Of a DNA stretch of 64,000 bases, positions 9,091-17,740 are shown piece after piece; positions within the stretch are counted from its first letter, which is position 1; each line of letters begins with the position of its first letter. The notes under the pieces were generated by a model. That model was not told the origin of the DNA and searched no databases. It worked only from the letters and a program-made list of their open reading frames with translations. The stretch comes from Flavobacterium sp. SUN046 (lineage in GTDB: Bacteria > Bacteroidota > Bacteroidia > Flavobacteriales > Flavobacteriaceae). The DNA lies in NCBI RefSeq assembly GCF_028867965.1, contig NZ_JAPQNT010000005.1, positions 124,001 to 188,000 of the forward strand, written 5' to 3'. Both the position numbers and the translations under genes were made by a program.

Positions 9091-10170
9091 TTATGATTTA
9101 AAAACTATTTCTGGCTCTTGTTGACTTAAGCAATGAAAACTTCCTAAACCCCAAATAATATCTACAGAATCAATTCCGACAACTTTTCTAGATTTGAAAC
9201 AATCTTGCAGTATGTCTAATGCTCGAACATCATTTTTAGAATCTCTAAAAGTTGGAACAATTACTTTTTCATTTGAAATATAAAAATTAGCATACGATGC
9301 AGGCAAAATCTGATCATCATAAATCACAGGTTTTGGCATTGGTAATTCAATAATGTTCAATTGTTTTCCGTTTTCTAAACGCATTTTATTTAGCAAATGA
9401 AGATTTTCTTGAAGAATTGAGTAATTTTCGTCCTTTTTGTTTTCTTCAACTACGGTAACAACTGTATCTTCATTTACAAATCTTGTAATATCATCAATAT
9501 GACCGTCGGTATCGTCGCCAATAATTCCGTCATTAACCCATAAAATATGATTTACTCCGTAGTAATCTTCTAAATATTTTTCAATTTGAGATTGATTCAA
9601 GTGAGGGTTTCTATTTTCGTTTAACAAACAAGCTTTAGATGTTAACAAAGTTCCTTTTCCATTAAATTCAACACTTCCGCCTTCCATGACTATTTCTGGG
9701 TGAAAAACTTTCAATCCTAATTCTTTTCCAATTCGTGTCGGAATTACATCATCTAAATCGTACGGCGGATATTTATTTCCCCATGCGTTATAACCCCAAT
9801 CAACAATTGCTTTTTCATTAGAATTATGATTTAATAAAAATGCTGGACCATGATCGCGACACCAAGCATCGTTTGTTGGATGAATATAAAAAGAAATTTG
9901 ACTTAGTAAAAAATCTAAATTTGAAACCTTTTGAACATAATTACACGATGAAATCTGTAAAATCGCAAAAGCTTTCATTTCATTATCCAAAACATTGATG
10001 CACACTTTTTGGTGGGCGGCAACTTGAAGAATAAATTCGCAGTAGGAATTGTAAATTTCTTCAATTTTTCCTGGCCATGATTCTTCTTTATGAGGCCAAG
10101 AAAGCCACAATGCTCTTTGTGGATTAAATTCAGCCGGAAAATAAAATCCTAATTCTTTGGGTGTTTGCAT
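9091..10170 (-). CDS. aguA: Agmatine deiminase
   Basis: This 359-residue member of the guanidino-group-modifying (peptidylarginine deiminase-like) superfamily should convert agmatine to N-carbamoylputrescine and ammonia. The N-terminal motif ALWLSWPHKEESWPGK, the WCRDHGP motif, the GGSVEFNGKGTLL segment, DDTDGHIDD and the C-terminal GLGSFHCLSQQEP with the catalytic Cys347 are all present. The length is normal. It follows aguB by only 8 bases and is followed by a terminator, so the two form a complete agmatine-to-putrescine operon. Assignment to agmatine, rather than another guanidino compound, rests on family motifs and the aguB neighbour. Confidence 0.95.
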   Translation of the reverse strand: MQTPKELGFYFPAEFNPQRALWLSWPHKEESWPGKIEEIYNSYCEFILQVAAHQKVCINVLDNEMKAFAILQISSCNYVQKVSNLDFLLSQISFYIHPTNDAWCRDHGPAFLLNHNSNEKAIVDWGYNAWGNKYPPYDLDDVIPTRIGKELGLKVFHPEIVMEGGSVEFNGKGTLLTSKACLLNENRNPHLNQSQIEKYLEDYYGVNHILWVNDGIIGDDTDGHIDDITRFVNEDTVVTVVEENKKDENYSILQENLHLLNKMRLENGKQLNIIELPMPKPVIYDDQILPASYANFYISNEKVIVPTFRDSKNDVRALDILQDCFKSRKVVGIDSVDIIWGLGSFHCLSQQEPEIVFKS

Positions 10171-10178
10171 GATACAAA

Positions 10179-11054
10179 TTATTCTTCGTCAATAAATCTT
10201 TTTGTGATTGGCTGATAACTATCTATTCTTCTATCTCGTAAAAATGGCCAGTGCATTCTAAAATAATTAGATTCTTTTAAATCTAAATTTGTAACTGTAG
10301 TTTCTTCATTATCATGAGAACCTAAATAAAGTAATTTTCCTTGAGCATTGGTTACAAAACTTCCGCCCCAAAATTTCATTGCGCCTTCTTGTTCATAACC
10401 TACTCTATTTACGCTTACTACTGGAACTCCGTTGGCAACTGCATGCGAACGTTGAATAGTTTGCCAAGCATTATATTGATCTTTATTAGTTTCCTCATCT
10501 TGATCTGTTGCCCAACCAATTGCCGTTGGATAAAATAGAATTTCGGCACCCATTAAAGCAGTAATTCTTGATGCTTCTGGATACCATTGATCCCAACATA
10601 TAAGCACTCCAATTTTAGCAAACTTAGTTTGAAACACTTTATAACCTAAATCTCCGGGTGTAAAATAAAATTTTTCATAAAAAGCAGGATCGTCAGGAAT
10701 GTGCATTTTGCGATATTTACCTAAATAAGTTCCATCGGCATCGATAACTGCTGTGGTATTGTGATATAATCCTTCTGCTCTTTTTTCAAATAAAGATGCG
10801 ATAATTACAACGCCTAATTCCTTTGCCAATTCACTCATTATATTGGTAGTTGGTCCAGGAATTGCCTCGGCCAATTGAAAATTATCATAATCTTCGACAT
10901 CACAAAAGTACAACGAAGTAAAAAGCTCTTGTAAACAAATGATTTGTGCGCCTTTAGCAGCAGCATTTCTTATTTCTTTTTTAGCTTTTTCAATATTTGT
11001 AGCAACGTCTTTGGAACAAGACATTTGTACCAATCCAATTTGTACGTTTGTCAT
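10179..11054 (-). CDS. aguB: N-carbamoylputrescine amidase (carbon-nitrogen hydrolase)
   Basis: This 291-residue nitrilase-superfamily enzyme hydrolyses N-carbamoylputrescine to putrescine, CO2 and ammonia. The catalytic triad of the superfamily is visible: Glu43 (CLQELF), Lys116 (GKYRKMHIP) and Cys153 (VLICWDQWYPE). The C-terminal PFLRDRRIDSY end is typical of AguB. It is first in the aguB-aguA operon. A -7 box TAACTTTG on the minus strand (11078-11071) lies 17 bases before the ATG, but I see no -33 element at normal distance. Together with aguA this gives an arginine-decarboxylase-dependent polyamine route; the decarboxylase itself is not in this window. Confidence 0.95.
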   Translation of the reverse strand: MTNVQIGLVQMSCSKDVATNIEKAKKEIRNAAAKGAQIICLQELFTSLYFCDVEDYDNFQLAEAIPGPTTNIMSELAKELGVVIIASLFEKRAEGLYHNTTAVIDADGTYLGKYRKMHIPDDPAFYEKFYFTPGDLGYKVFQTKFAKIGVLICWDQWYPEASRITALMGAEILFYPTAIGWATDQDEETNKDQYNAWQTIQRSHAVANGVPVVSVNRVGYEQEGAMKFWGGSFVTNAQGKLLYLGSHDNEETTVTNLDLKESNYFRMHWPFLRDRRIDSYQPITKRFIDEE

Positions 11055-11116
11055 TTTATTATATTTTTTGCAAAGTTACAAAGATGTTACATTTTTAGTA
11101 AGTTTTTTTACATAAA

Positions 11117-11150
11117 AAAACCACAACAATTAGTAATTGATTGTGGTTTT
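11117..11150 (-). terminator. Intrinsic terminator after the T9SS metallopeptidase gene
   Basis: The arms AAAACCACAA and TTGTGGTTTT form a stem that can extend through an inner AATT/AATT pairing. It starts about 20 bases beyond the stop codon of the peptidase and carries a T-run on the minus strand. Confidence 0.75.
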
Positions 11151-11170
11151 AAAACTTTATTTTGATAAAA

Positions 11171-13246
11171 TTATTCTTTTATAAATTTGAAAGAAGCTTT
11201 AGAAGCAGTAAAATAAATTGTATAAACTCCGGCTTCAAGTTTAGAAACATCTACTTTCTCTTCGTTAGAAATTGAATTTCTTTCGATTACTTTTTGACCT
11301 AATAAATTGTAAATTGTGATGTTTTCATTTGAATCAAATTCACCTTTTATTGTAATTTGATTTTTTGCAGGATTAGGATAAATTACAACATTTTCTTTTA
11401 CATTTTGAGCAACCGCTAAATTTGGGCTAACTGTTAATTGAAACGTTCTAGTAACTGTTGCTGTTCCTAAAGTTGCTATCATAGTTATCGTATAAACACC
11501 TGGATTTAAAATAGTTCCAGTAATTGGTGATTGAGTTAAAGTTGCAGCACAATTTGCCGAAATTGGATTTGCTAGTGTAGCATAACTTGGCAATGTATAA
11601 GTGTTATTAGAATCGGCAGTAACAGATTGATTAGCAATTACTGCCATTGACAAAGGAACTGCAGCTAAATTATAACCAGCAGCATTAAACTTTGTTGTCA
11701 TTGTTTGAACATCAGCACAAGGGTAATTCATATTTATTGCTGCTTGCCTAACTGCAGTAGCTGCTTGAGGTTGAGTTGTGCTAGAACCTGTTAAAGCTAA
11801 TCCTTCTAGAAAGGCTTTGTCTGTTTTTTCTCTTCCAATTACATCATAAATTTTCATAAGCACAGTTGCCCAAATCTGACCATAAGTATGAATTTCTGTA
11901 TAAGTTGAACCACTTTGAGGATAAGTTCTAGTATAGTTAGTAACTCTACCCGACCAACAATCATTATGACCATCCCAACTAAAAACCCAATTGTAAGCAG
12001 CTTCAGACGAAAGCCATTGATTTAAACTTCTGCTATAAGAAACCGCCCAATAATCTCCGTTTCCTTCTCCCAAACCTGTGGCACTTGATGCGTGTCCGTT
12101 TGTAATCCAATCATGAATTCCGTGACCAAATTCATGCAAAATAACATCAGCATCTTCAGCATCATCAACACAGCCTTCGCCAAAAGAAATTTGCTCGGTT
12201 GAAGGTAAATAATGAGAGTTATCGGCATTATTTAATCCAGAAGGATCAAATTGAAATATTCCACCATTTAAAGATGGAGCACAAGTTACTCCTAATGTTG
12301 AATTAATGTAACGCATACTTTTATCTAGATGATAAAATGCGTTAACTGCCTCAAAACCATCATTATCTCTTGTAAAACTAAAGTCAGGTGTTGCTTGTGT
12401 AAAAAGACCTTTATTAGGCGTCTCAAAATCTGCAATATCTACATATTGACTTTTTAATCTATAAACACTCGAGGTAAAATCAATTTGAGGTAAAACAACT
12501 GCTGTTCTAGCAGCATCAAGTTCTGCATTAGTTAGATCACCATTATCAACATAATTTCCTGCGTAGGCAACATGTGCTTTTGACAATGGATCTGGATCAA
12601 ATACCATAGCGGTTCCTTGAACGTAACTAACTGGCATGGCCGCTTTTTTTCTTAAAGTATTCTTTTTGGATGTAAGCTTATTAAAATCTTTTTTATGATG
12701 AGAAATAGAAATATCTTTTGCACTTATTATTTCTGCATTTTGAGCATCTACAAATACTTCCCAGTCACCAGGATTATTATCTATTTGAGTTGTAATTCTG
12801 TAAGCTAAACGAGTTGGCTTAATTGCATTATAGATTACTAACTTCGATTTTTGATTAATTATTTTTCCGCTTTTGGTATTTAATTGTTCGTTAGACGCTG
12901 CAATTGCTTTTTTAAAAGAAATAGCTGGAATTGTTGAAATATTTGCTACCGAATCATCATAATTATTAGATGAAAATGCCACTTCATTACCATTAACAAA
13001 GTTTATAACTATTTCATTATCATAAACAGGAACATCATTTAACATTTGTTGAAAACGGAGTGTTTCTCCAGCTAAACCTTTTCTGACGAAAGTTAATTTA
13101 AAATTATGAAAAGTTTGAATATTGAGTTCTTTAGAGTGATCAAAAATCCATTTTCTTGCAGCTGGCTCTCTATCTGAAACTTGAGCTTTAATAGAAAAAG
13201 TACCTATAATTGCTATAAATAATACAAATTGTAATCTTAATTTCAT
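11171..13246 (-). CDS. Secreted zinc metallopeptidase (gluzincin) with T9SS sorting domain
   Basis: This 691-residue precursor has a signal peptide (to about residue 21, SIKAQ), an N-terminal FTP-like propeptide region (about 40-180), a thermolysin-like catalytic domain and a C-terminal type A sorting domain of type IX secretion (about 620-691, VIYPNPAKNQ ... LEAGVYTIYF). The zinc motif HEFGH is at residues 371-375 and the third zinc ligand is likely Glu394 in EGNGDYW. This is a gluzincin (M4/M36-like clan). The spacing and flanking sequence look closest to the fungalysin-like peptidases of Bacteroidetes, but I cannot fix the family. It should be exported across the outer membrane, released or surface-bound, and act in protein degradation for nutrition. 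Confidence 0.9.
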   Translation of the reverse strand: MKLRLQFVLFIAIIGTFSIKAQVSDREPAARKWIFDHSKELNIQTFHNFKLTFVRKGLAGETLRFQQMLNDVPVYDNEIVINFVNGNEVAFSSNNYDDSVANISTIPAISFKKAIAASNEQLNTKSGKIINQKSKLVIYNAIKPTRLAYRITTQIDNNPGDWEVFVDAQNAEIISAKDISISHHKKDFNKLTSKKNTLRKKAAMPVSYVQGTAMVFDPDPLSKAHVAYAGNYVDNGDLTNAELDAARTAVVLPQIDFTSSVYRLKSQYVDIADFETPNKGLFTQATPDFSFTRDNDGFEAVNAFYHLDKSMRYINSTLGVTCAPSLNGGIFQFDPSGLNNADNSHYLPSTEQISFGEGCVDDAEDADVILHEFGHGIHDWITNGHASSATGLGEGNGDYWAVSYSRSLNQWLSSEAAYNWVFSWDGHNDCWSGRVTNYTRTYPQSGSTYTEIHTYGQIWATVLMKIYDVIGREKTDKAFLEGLALTGSSTTQPQAATAVRQAAINMNYPCADVQTMTTKFNAAGYNLAAVPLSMAVIANQSVTADSNNTYTLPSYATLANPISANCAATLTQSPITGTILNPGVYTITMIATLGTATVTRTFQLTVSPNLAVAQNVKENVVIYPNPAKNQITIKGEFDSNENITIYNLLGQKVIERNSISNEEKVDVSKLEAGVYTIYFTASKASFKFIKE

Positions 13247-13322
13247 ATTGGTGGGTTTAGTTTAATAACTATCAATTGTTTACAAATAAAAAGAATAAAA
13301 ATTAGATATTAAAATTTATTTT

Positions 13323-14600
13323 TTATCTGTGCGACAAAATTCCTTGTTTTAAAATCTGCCCAAAATTATACATATCTGTATAGCTTGTATACAAAGGCAC
13401 TGGCGCAAGACGAATTACATTAGGTTCGCGCCAATCGGTAATTACTCCATTTTTCATTAAATAATCAAATAAACTTCTGCCTTCTCCATGAAGAAAAACT
13501 GATAATTGACAGGCTCTTTCTTCTTGATTTGAAGGTGTAATAACTTCAAATGTACTGTTAACTTCTCTATCTATCTCGTGTAAAATAAATTCTAAATAGG
13601 CTGTAATTAGATTTCTTTTAGCAATTAGTTTTTCCATTCCAACTTGGGCAAACATTTCAACAGATGCTAAATAAGGTGCGAGAGACAATATTGACAAATT
13701 ACTTATTTGCCACCCATCGGCACCGTGAACTGGATCAAAATTTGGCTCCATTTTAAATCTTCTTTCCTTATTGTGACCCCACCAACCTGCAAATCTTGGC
13801 AAGTTTGAATGATGGTGTTTTTCATGAACAAAACAACCTGATGCGTTTCCTGGTCCAGAATTCATATATTTATAAGAACACCATGCTGCGAAATCTACAT
13901 TCCAATCGTGTAATTCTAATTTTATATTTCCGGCAGCGTGTGCTAAATCAAAACCTACATTTGCTCCAACTTTATGACCAGCATCAGTAATGGTTTTCAT
14001 ATCGAAAACTTGTCCAGTATAGTAATTTACGCCACCAAATAACACTAAAGCTAACTCATCACCTACTTCTTCAATCTTAGCTAAAATATCTTCAATACGA
14101 ATGTTGTGTTCGCCTTCGCGTCTTTTAATTTCAACAATAGCATCTTCAGGTTTATAGCCATGATGATTTACTTGTGATTGAAACATATATTGGTCTGAAG
14201 GAAATGCTTTTTCTTCACAAATAATTTTATATCTTGATTTGGTGGGTCTGTAAAATGAAACCATAAGTAAATGCAAATTCACTGTTAATGTATTCATTAC
14301 AGTTACTTCTGAAGATTTTGCACCCACAATTTTGCTTAATGGCTCTGCAAAACGTTCGTGGTAATCCCACCAAGGTTTTTCGGAATAGAAATGACCTTCT
14401 ACGGCAAGACTTGCCCAATCGTTCATAACTTCATCAACAAAAGTTTTAGCTGATTTTGGCTGTAAACCAAGTGAATTTCCTGTGAAATAAATTACATCTT
14501 GTCCGTTATGTTGTGGAAATATGAACTCTTGTCTGTATTGTTTTAGTTCATCTTGATTGTCTAATTGTTGCGCAAATTCTAGTGTATTTTGAAATGTCAT
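13323..14600 (-). CDS. kynU: Kynureninase
   Basis: This 425-residue PLP enzyme cleaves kynurenine or 3-hydroxykynurenine to (3-hydroxy)anthranilate plus alanine. The PLP-binding Lys244 lies in CSYKYMNSGPG, Asp218 in GFDLAHA binds the pyridine nitrogen, and YFTGNSLGLQPK near residue 38 is a hallmark of the family. The length is typical. With kmo at 5214-6563 it forms two consecutive steps of oxidative tryptophan degradation or de novo NAD precursor synthesis; genes for tryptophan dioxygenase and 3-hydroxyanthranilate dioxygenase are not in this window. Its upstream region contains a duplicated 9-mer and overlapping palindrome at 14663-14688 that could be an operator. Confidence 0.96.
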   Translation of the reverse strand: MTFQNTLEFAQQLDNQDELKQYRQEFIFPQHNGQDVIYFTGNSLGLQPKSAKTFVDEVMNDWASLAVEGHFYSEKPWWDYHERFAEPLSKIVGAKSSEVTVMNTLTVNLHLLMVSFYRPTKSRYKIICEEKAFPSDQYMFQSQVNHHGYKPEDAIVEIKRREGEHNIRIEDILAKIEEVGDELALVLFGGVNYYTGQVFDMKTITDAGHKVGANVGFDLAHAAGNIKLELHDWNVDFAAWCSYKYMNSGPGNASGCFVHEKHHHSNLPRFAGWWGHNKERRFKMEPNFDPVHGADGWQISNLSILSLAPYLASVEMFAQVGMEKLIAKRNLITAYLEFILHEIDREVNSTFEVITPSNQEERACQLSVFLHGEGRSLFDYLMKNGVITDWREPNVIRLAPVPLYTSYTDMYNFGQILKQGILSHR

Positions 14601-14662
14601 TGTTTAATTAGTTTGTGCTGTAAAAATAGAGAAAAAATAGAATAGATAAAAGAAAAAGACTT

Positions 14663-14688
14663 TTGTAAAGTACTTTCGTAAAGTACAA
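14663..14688. promoter_or_regulatory. Possible operator: duplicated GTAAAGTAC in the kynU/PagL-like divergent region
   Basis: GTAAAGTAC occurs at 14665-14673 and again at 14678-14686, 13 bases apart. The right half also forms a palindrome with the middle (GTACTTT-CG-TAAAGTAC). It lies 63 bases upstream of kynU and about 170 bases upstream of the divergent gene, a reasonable place for a regulator site. No regulator gene is adjacent. Confidence 0.35.
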
Positions 14689-14811
14689 TTATCCTACAAC
14701 TCTTATAGTCTAATAATCAATGTTTTATGTCCTAATTTGACAAATTTTTATAAAATCAGTTGTGTTGCTTATCGAAAATCGGAAAATAATTAACAAAAAA
14801 GACCAATACAA

Positions 14812-14840
14812 TTGCTCCTAAAAATATTCTGTTATATTTG
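14812..14840 (+). promoter_or_regulatory. Promoter of the PagL-like gene
   Basis: The -33 TTG (14812-14814) and the exact -7 match TATATTTG (14833-14840) are separated by 18 bases. The expected start site is only about 12 bases before the ATG at 14860. Confidence 0.7.
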
Positions 14841-14859
14841 TGCAACTTAAAATTTTAGA

Positions 14860-15948
14860 ATGAGGAAGTTGTACTTTTTGATATTTTTATTTTCAAATGT
14901 AATTTTTGCTCAAGAAAATAAAGATTCGAATGCTGTGGAAGTTTCACTTTTACGCGGAAACGTATTGCCACATACTACCGATTTATATCATTTACAAGGT
15001 CATGCCAATGGTGTAATGATAAGTTTTTTAAAACAAACTCATGGCGCTAATGAATGGCATTCGGCTTTTAATTTTCCGGATTATGGTTTTTATTTAGAAT
15101 ATCAGAATTACAACAATGAATTTCTAGGAAAAATATATTCGGCAGGAATTTTATATAATTTCTACTTTTTAAAACGCAATTTAGAATTGAAACTATCACA
15201 AGGAATTGGCTATGCTACAAACCCTTATGACAAAGTTGAAAATAGTAAAAATAAAGCATTTGGCTCTACTTTAGTGGCGAACACAAATATTGGATTGTTC
15301 TATAAAAAAGAGCACATTATTGATAACGTAGGTTTTCAAGCCGGATTTTTATTTACTCATTTCTCTAATGGAAGAATTAAATCCCCAAATAGTGGTGTCA
15401 ATTCGTTTTTATTTAATGTTGGTTTGAATTACGATTTCTCTAAATCAACTATAAGAAAAACAGATACTATAGCACTAAAAAAAGATTTTAAAGAATCGGT
15501 AAAATACAATTTTGTTTTAAGAACTGGCGTAAACGAAAGCACTGTAATTGGAAGTGGTCAACATCAGTTTTATCACATTGGTTTCTTTGCAGACAAACGT
15601 TTCAACCGAAAAAGTTCGCTGCAATTAGGAACCGAATTATTCTTGACAAATTCTTTAAAAGATTATATCAAATATAAGTCTGTTGCTTTTCCAGAAAAAA
15701 ATATTGATCCAAATACCGACTTTAAACGAGTTGGAGTATTTGTAGGTTATGAAATGTTTGTAAATAAAGTTTCACTAGAAGCACAGGTTGGATATTATGT
15801 GTATCGTCCGTTTGTGAATGATATAGCACTTTATGATAGAGTTGGATTCAAATACCATATTTCGCCTAAATTATTCGCAAGTTTTTCTGTTAAAACACAT
15901 TTATTTTTGGCAGAAGCATTAGAATTTGGAGTTGGAGTTAGATTATAA
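14860..15948 (+). CDS. PagL-like lipid A deacylase / acyloxyacyl hydrolase
   Basis: This 362-residue protein has a signal peptide (cleavage near IFAQ, residue 18) and a beta-rich, outer-membrane-barrel-like body. The segment FTHFSNGRIKSPNSGVN (about residues 165-181) matches the active-site motif of PagL lipid A 3-O-deacylases, in which a His and a Ser two residues apart (here His167 and Ser169) are catalytic and the following Asn is conserved. It is longer than classical PagL (about 170 residues); a second set of barrel-like strands fills the C-terminal half. A role in outer-membrane lipid A modification is therefore likely but not certain. It is followed after 4 bases by a lipoprotein gene. 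Confidence 0.75.
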   Translation: MRKLYFLIFLFSNVIFAQENKDSNAVEVSLLRGNVLPHTTDLYHLQGHANGVMISFLKQTHGANEWHSAFNFPDYGFYLEYQNYNNEFLGKIYSAGILYNFYFLKRNLELKLSQGIGYATNPYDKVENSKNKAFGSTLVANTNIGLFYKKEHIIDNVGFQAGFLFTHFSNGRIKSPNSGVNSFLFNVGLNYDFSKSTIRKTDTIALKKDFKESVKYNFVLRTGVNESTVIGSGQHQFYHIGFFADKRFNRKSSLQLGTELFLTNSLKDYIKYKSVAFPEKNIDPNTDFKRVGVFVGYEMFVNKVSLEAQVGYYVYRPFVNDIALYDRVGFKYHISPKLFASFSVKTHLFLAEALEFGVGVRL

Positions 15949-15952
15949 AATT

Positions 15953-16702
15953 ATGAAAAAAATCTATTTGTTTTTAAGTTTTTTAGTAGTGCTGACTTCT
16001 TGTGAGAAGCCAAGTGAATGCTTTGAAAGTACCGGCGACATGGTAACACGAACCATTTCAGTGAACTCATTTTCTAAAATAAAAATCTATCGCGGTATTG
16101 CAGTAGTTATTACTCAAGGCGCTGATTATAAAGTTGAAATTCAAACTGGCAGTAATTTAATTGACAATATTGAAGTGACTCAAAACGGAAATCAATTGGT
16201 TTTTAAAGATAACACTACATGCAATTGGTTGCGTGATTATGGTCAAACAACAATTTATATTACAACTCCAAATCTAGAGGAAATTTATTCTAAAACTGAA
16301 CGTAATATTAGCTCTAACGGAGTTTTAACCTATCCTATTTTAAGAATTTTTGCACTAGATAAAGATGGCGATGGCGAAGAAGGCGCAGGAACTGGTGATT
16401 TCTATATTAATGTAAATAACAGTCAATTAGTTATAGAAAACAATAATGTTTCGAGATATTTTATTTCTGGAACAACCAGCGAGGCATTGCTTAATTTATA
16501 TGCTGGCGATGGCCGTATTGATGCGCAAAATTTAACAGCCCAAAGTATTAAAGTTTATCACCGCGGTTCCAACGATATGATAGTAAAACCAATTCAAAGT
16601 ATTACCGGAAAAATGGTAAGCACTGGCAACATAATTCTAAAAAACAATCCGCCAATTGTTGATGTTCAAGAATTATATCAAGGACACGTGATTTATAATT
16701 AG
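15953..16702 (+). CDS. DUF2807 (GIN domain) lipoprotein
   Basis: I place the start at the ATG at 15953, four bases after the stop of the PagL-like gene, because the product then begins MKKIYLFLSFLVVLTSC, a lipoprotein signal with lipid-attachment Cys17. An alternative ATG at 15926 in the same frame would add nine residues and spoil the signal. The resulting protein is 249 residues. The body is a repetitive beta-helix-like sequence (SFSKIKIYRGIAVVITQG, VEIQTGSNLIDNIEV, NGNQLVFKDN) typical of DUF2807, the putative auto-transporter adhesin head GIN domain. Function of the family is not established. It is probably anchored in the outer membrane and co-transcribed with the upstream gene. Confidence 0.85.
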   Translation: MKKIYLFLSFLVVLTSCEKPSECFESTGDMVTRTISVNSFSKIKIYRGIAVVITQGADYKVEIQTGSNLIDNIEVTQNGNQLVFKDNTTCNWLRDYGQTTIYITTPNLEEIYSKTERNISSNGVLTYPILRIFALDKDGDGEEGAGTGDFYINVNNSQLVIENNNVSRYFISGTTSEALLNLYAGDGRIDAQNLTAQSIKVYHRGSNDMIVKPIQSITGKMVSTGNIILKNNPPIVDVQELYQGHVIYN

Positions 16703-16703
16703 A

Positions 16704-17606
16704 TTACTTTTTAGAAGTTTTTTCTCTAAAAATAGTTTCCAAATTTTTGTTTTTCAAATTCAGTTGCAGTGTTTTCAATCCGTTTTCTTGAGCAAAATCG
16801 AATAGCGCCGAACGCATGTCGTTTTCTGTTTCAAAAGTCAATTCCCAAACATTGTTGTGGGTGTTTTTATAATTAGTCAAATCTGTTAATTTTGAAAATA
16901 ATTCAAGATTGATTTTTTTGTCAAATTCAACTTCTATAATTTGCTCTTTAATTTCAGAAACTAATTTGTCTAGTTTTTTATCGGTAACAATTTTTCCGTT
17001 GTTGATGATAATTACTCGGTCACAAATAGCTTCAACTTCTTGCATAATATGTGTAGAAAGAAAAACTGTTTTGTTTTTGCCAACATTTTTAATCACATTT
17101 CTAATTTCAACCAATTGATTTGGGTCTAAACCAGTTGTTGGTTCGTCCAAAATTAGAACATCAGGATTGTGTAAAAGTGCAGTCGCCAAGCCAACTCTTT
17201 GTCGGTAACCTTTAGATAATTGTCCTATTTTTTTATGACTTTCTGGAGTTAATCCAGTCAATTCAATAACTTCCTCAATTCTAGCTTTTGAAACTTTGTA
17301 AACATCAGCATTGAATTCTAAATATTCTCTAACATATAAATCCAAATACAACGGATTGTGCTCTGCTAAATAACCAACCGAAAGCTGTACCGCTTTTTGA
17401 TTTTCATTTACATCATTGTCATTTACAGACGCTTTTCCTTCATCAGCATTAATATAAGTAGTCAAAATTTTCATCAAAGTTGATTTTCCAGCACCATTCG
17501 GACCAAGGAAACCTACAATTTCACCTTTTTTTACTGAAAATGAAACATTATCCAATGCTTTTTGAGCACCATAACTTTTTGAAATATTTTGAACTTCTAT
17601 CGACAT
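16704..17606 (-). CDS. gldA: Gliding-motility ABC transporter ATP-binding protein GldA
   Basis: This 300-residue ABC ATPase has Walker A GPNGAGKST at 35-43, the signature LSKGYRQR at 130-137, Walker B LILDEP at 151-156 and a switch His in STHIMQEV. Length and overall sequence fit GldA of Flavobacterium, the ATPase of the GldA-GldF-GldG transporter associated with gliding motility. The permease genes gldF and gldG are not adjacent, which is usual in Flavobacterium. An alternative reading as a generic ABC-2 type exporter ATPase cannot be fully excluded. It converges with the DUF2807 lipoprotein gene, with one base between stops. Confidence 0.85.
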   Translation of the reverse strand: MSIEVQNISKSYGAQKALDNVSFSVKKGEIVGFLGPNGAGKSTLMKILTTYINADEGKASVNDNDVNENQKAVQLSVGYLAEHNPLYLDLYVREYLEFNADVYKVSKARIEEVIELTGLTPESHKKIGQLSKGYRQRVGLATALLHNPDVLILDEPTTGLDPNQLVEIRNVIKNVGKNKTVFLSTHIMQEVEAICDRVIIINNGKIVTDKKLDKLVSEIKEQIIEVEFDKKINLELFSKLTDLTNYKNTHNNVWELTFETENDMRSALFDFAQENGLKTLQLNLKNKNLETIFREKTSKK

Positions 17607-17684
17607 AACTTGTTATTTGTAGCAAATGTAAACAGAAATATTTTTGATTTATTGTTTTTTAAGTAGAATAGTATTCTTTTTTTA

Positions 17685-17712
17685 TTGTCATTTAATTCTA
17701 TATTTACATTTG
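17685..17712 (+). promoter_or_regulatory. Promoter of the M28 peptidase gene
   Basis: A TTG at 17685-17687 and an exact -7 element TACATTTG at 17705-17712 are separated by 17 bases, 28 bases upstream of the ATG. Confidence 0.7.
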
Positions 17713-17740
17713 ATAATTATAAACACTTCAATTTTTATTT

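Noticed and set aside
15926..15952. Upstream ATG at 15926 as the start of the DUF2807 lipoprotein
   Set aside because: It overlaps the previous gene and would place nine charged residues before an otherwise ideal lipoprotein signal; the ATG at 15953 is preferred.
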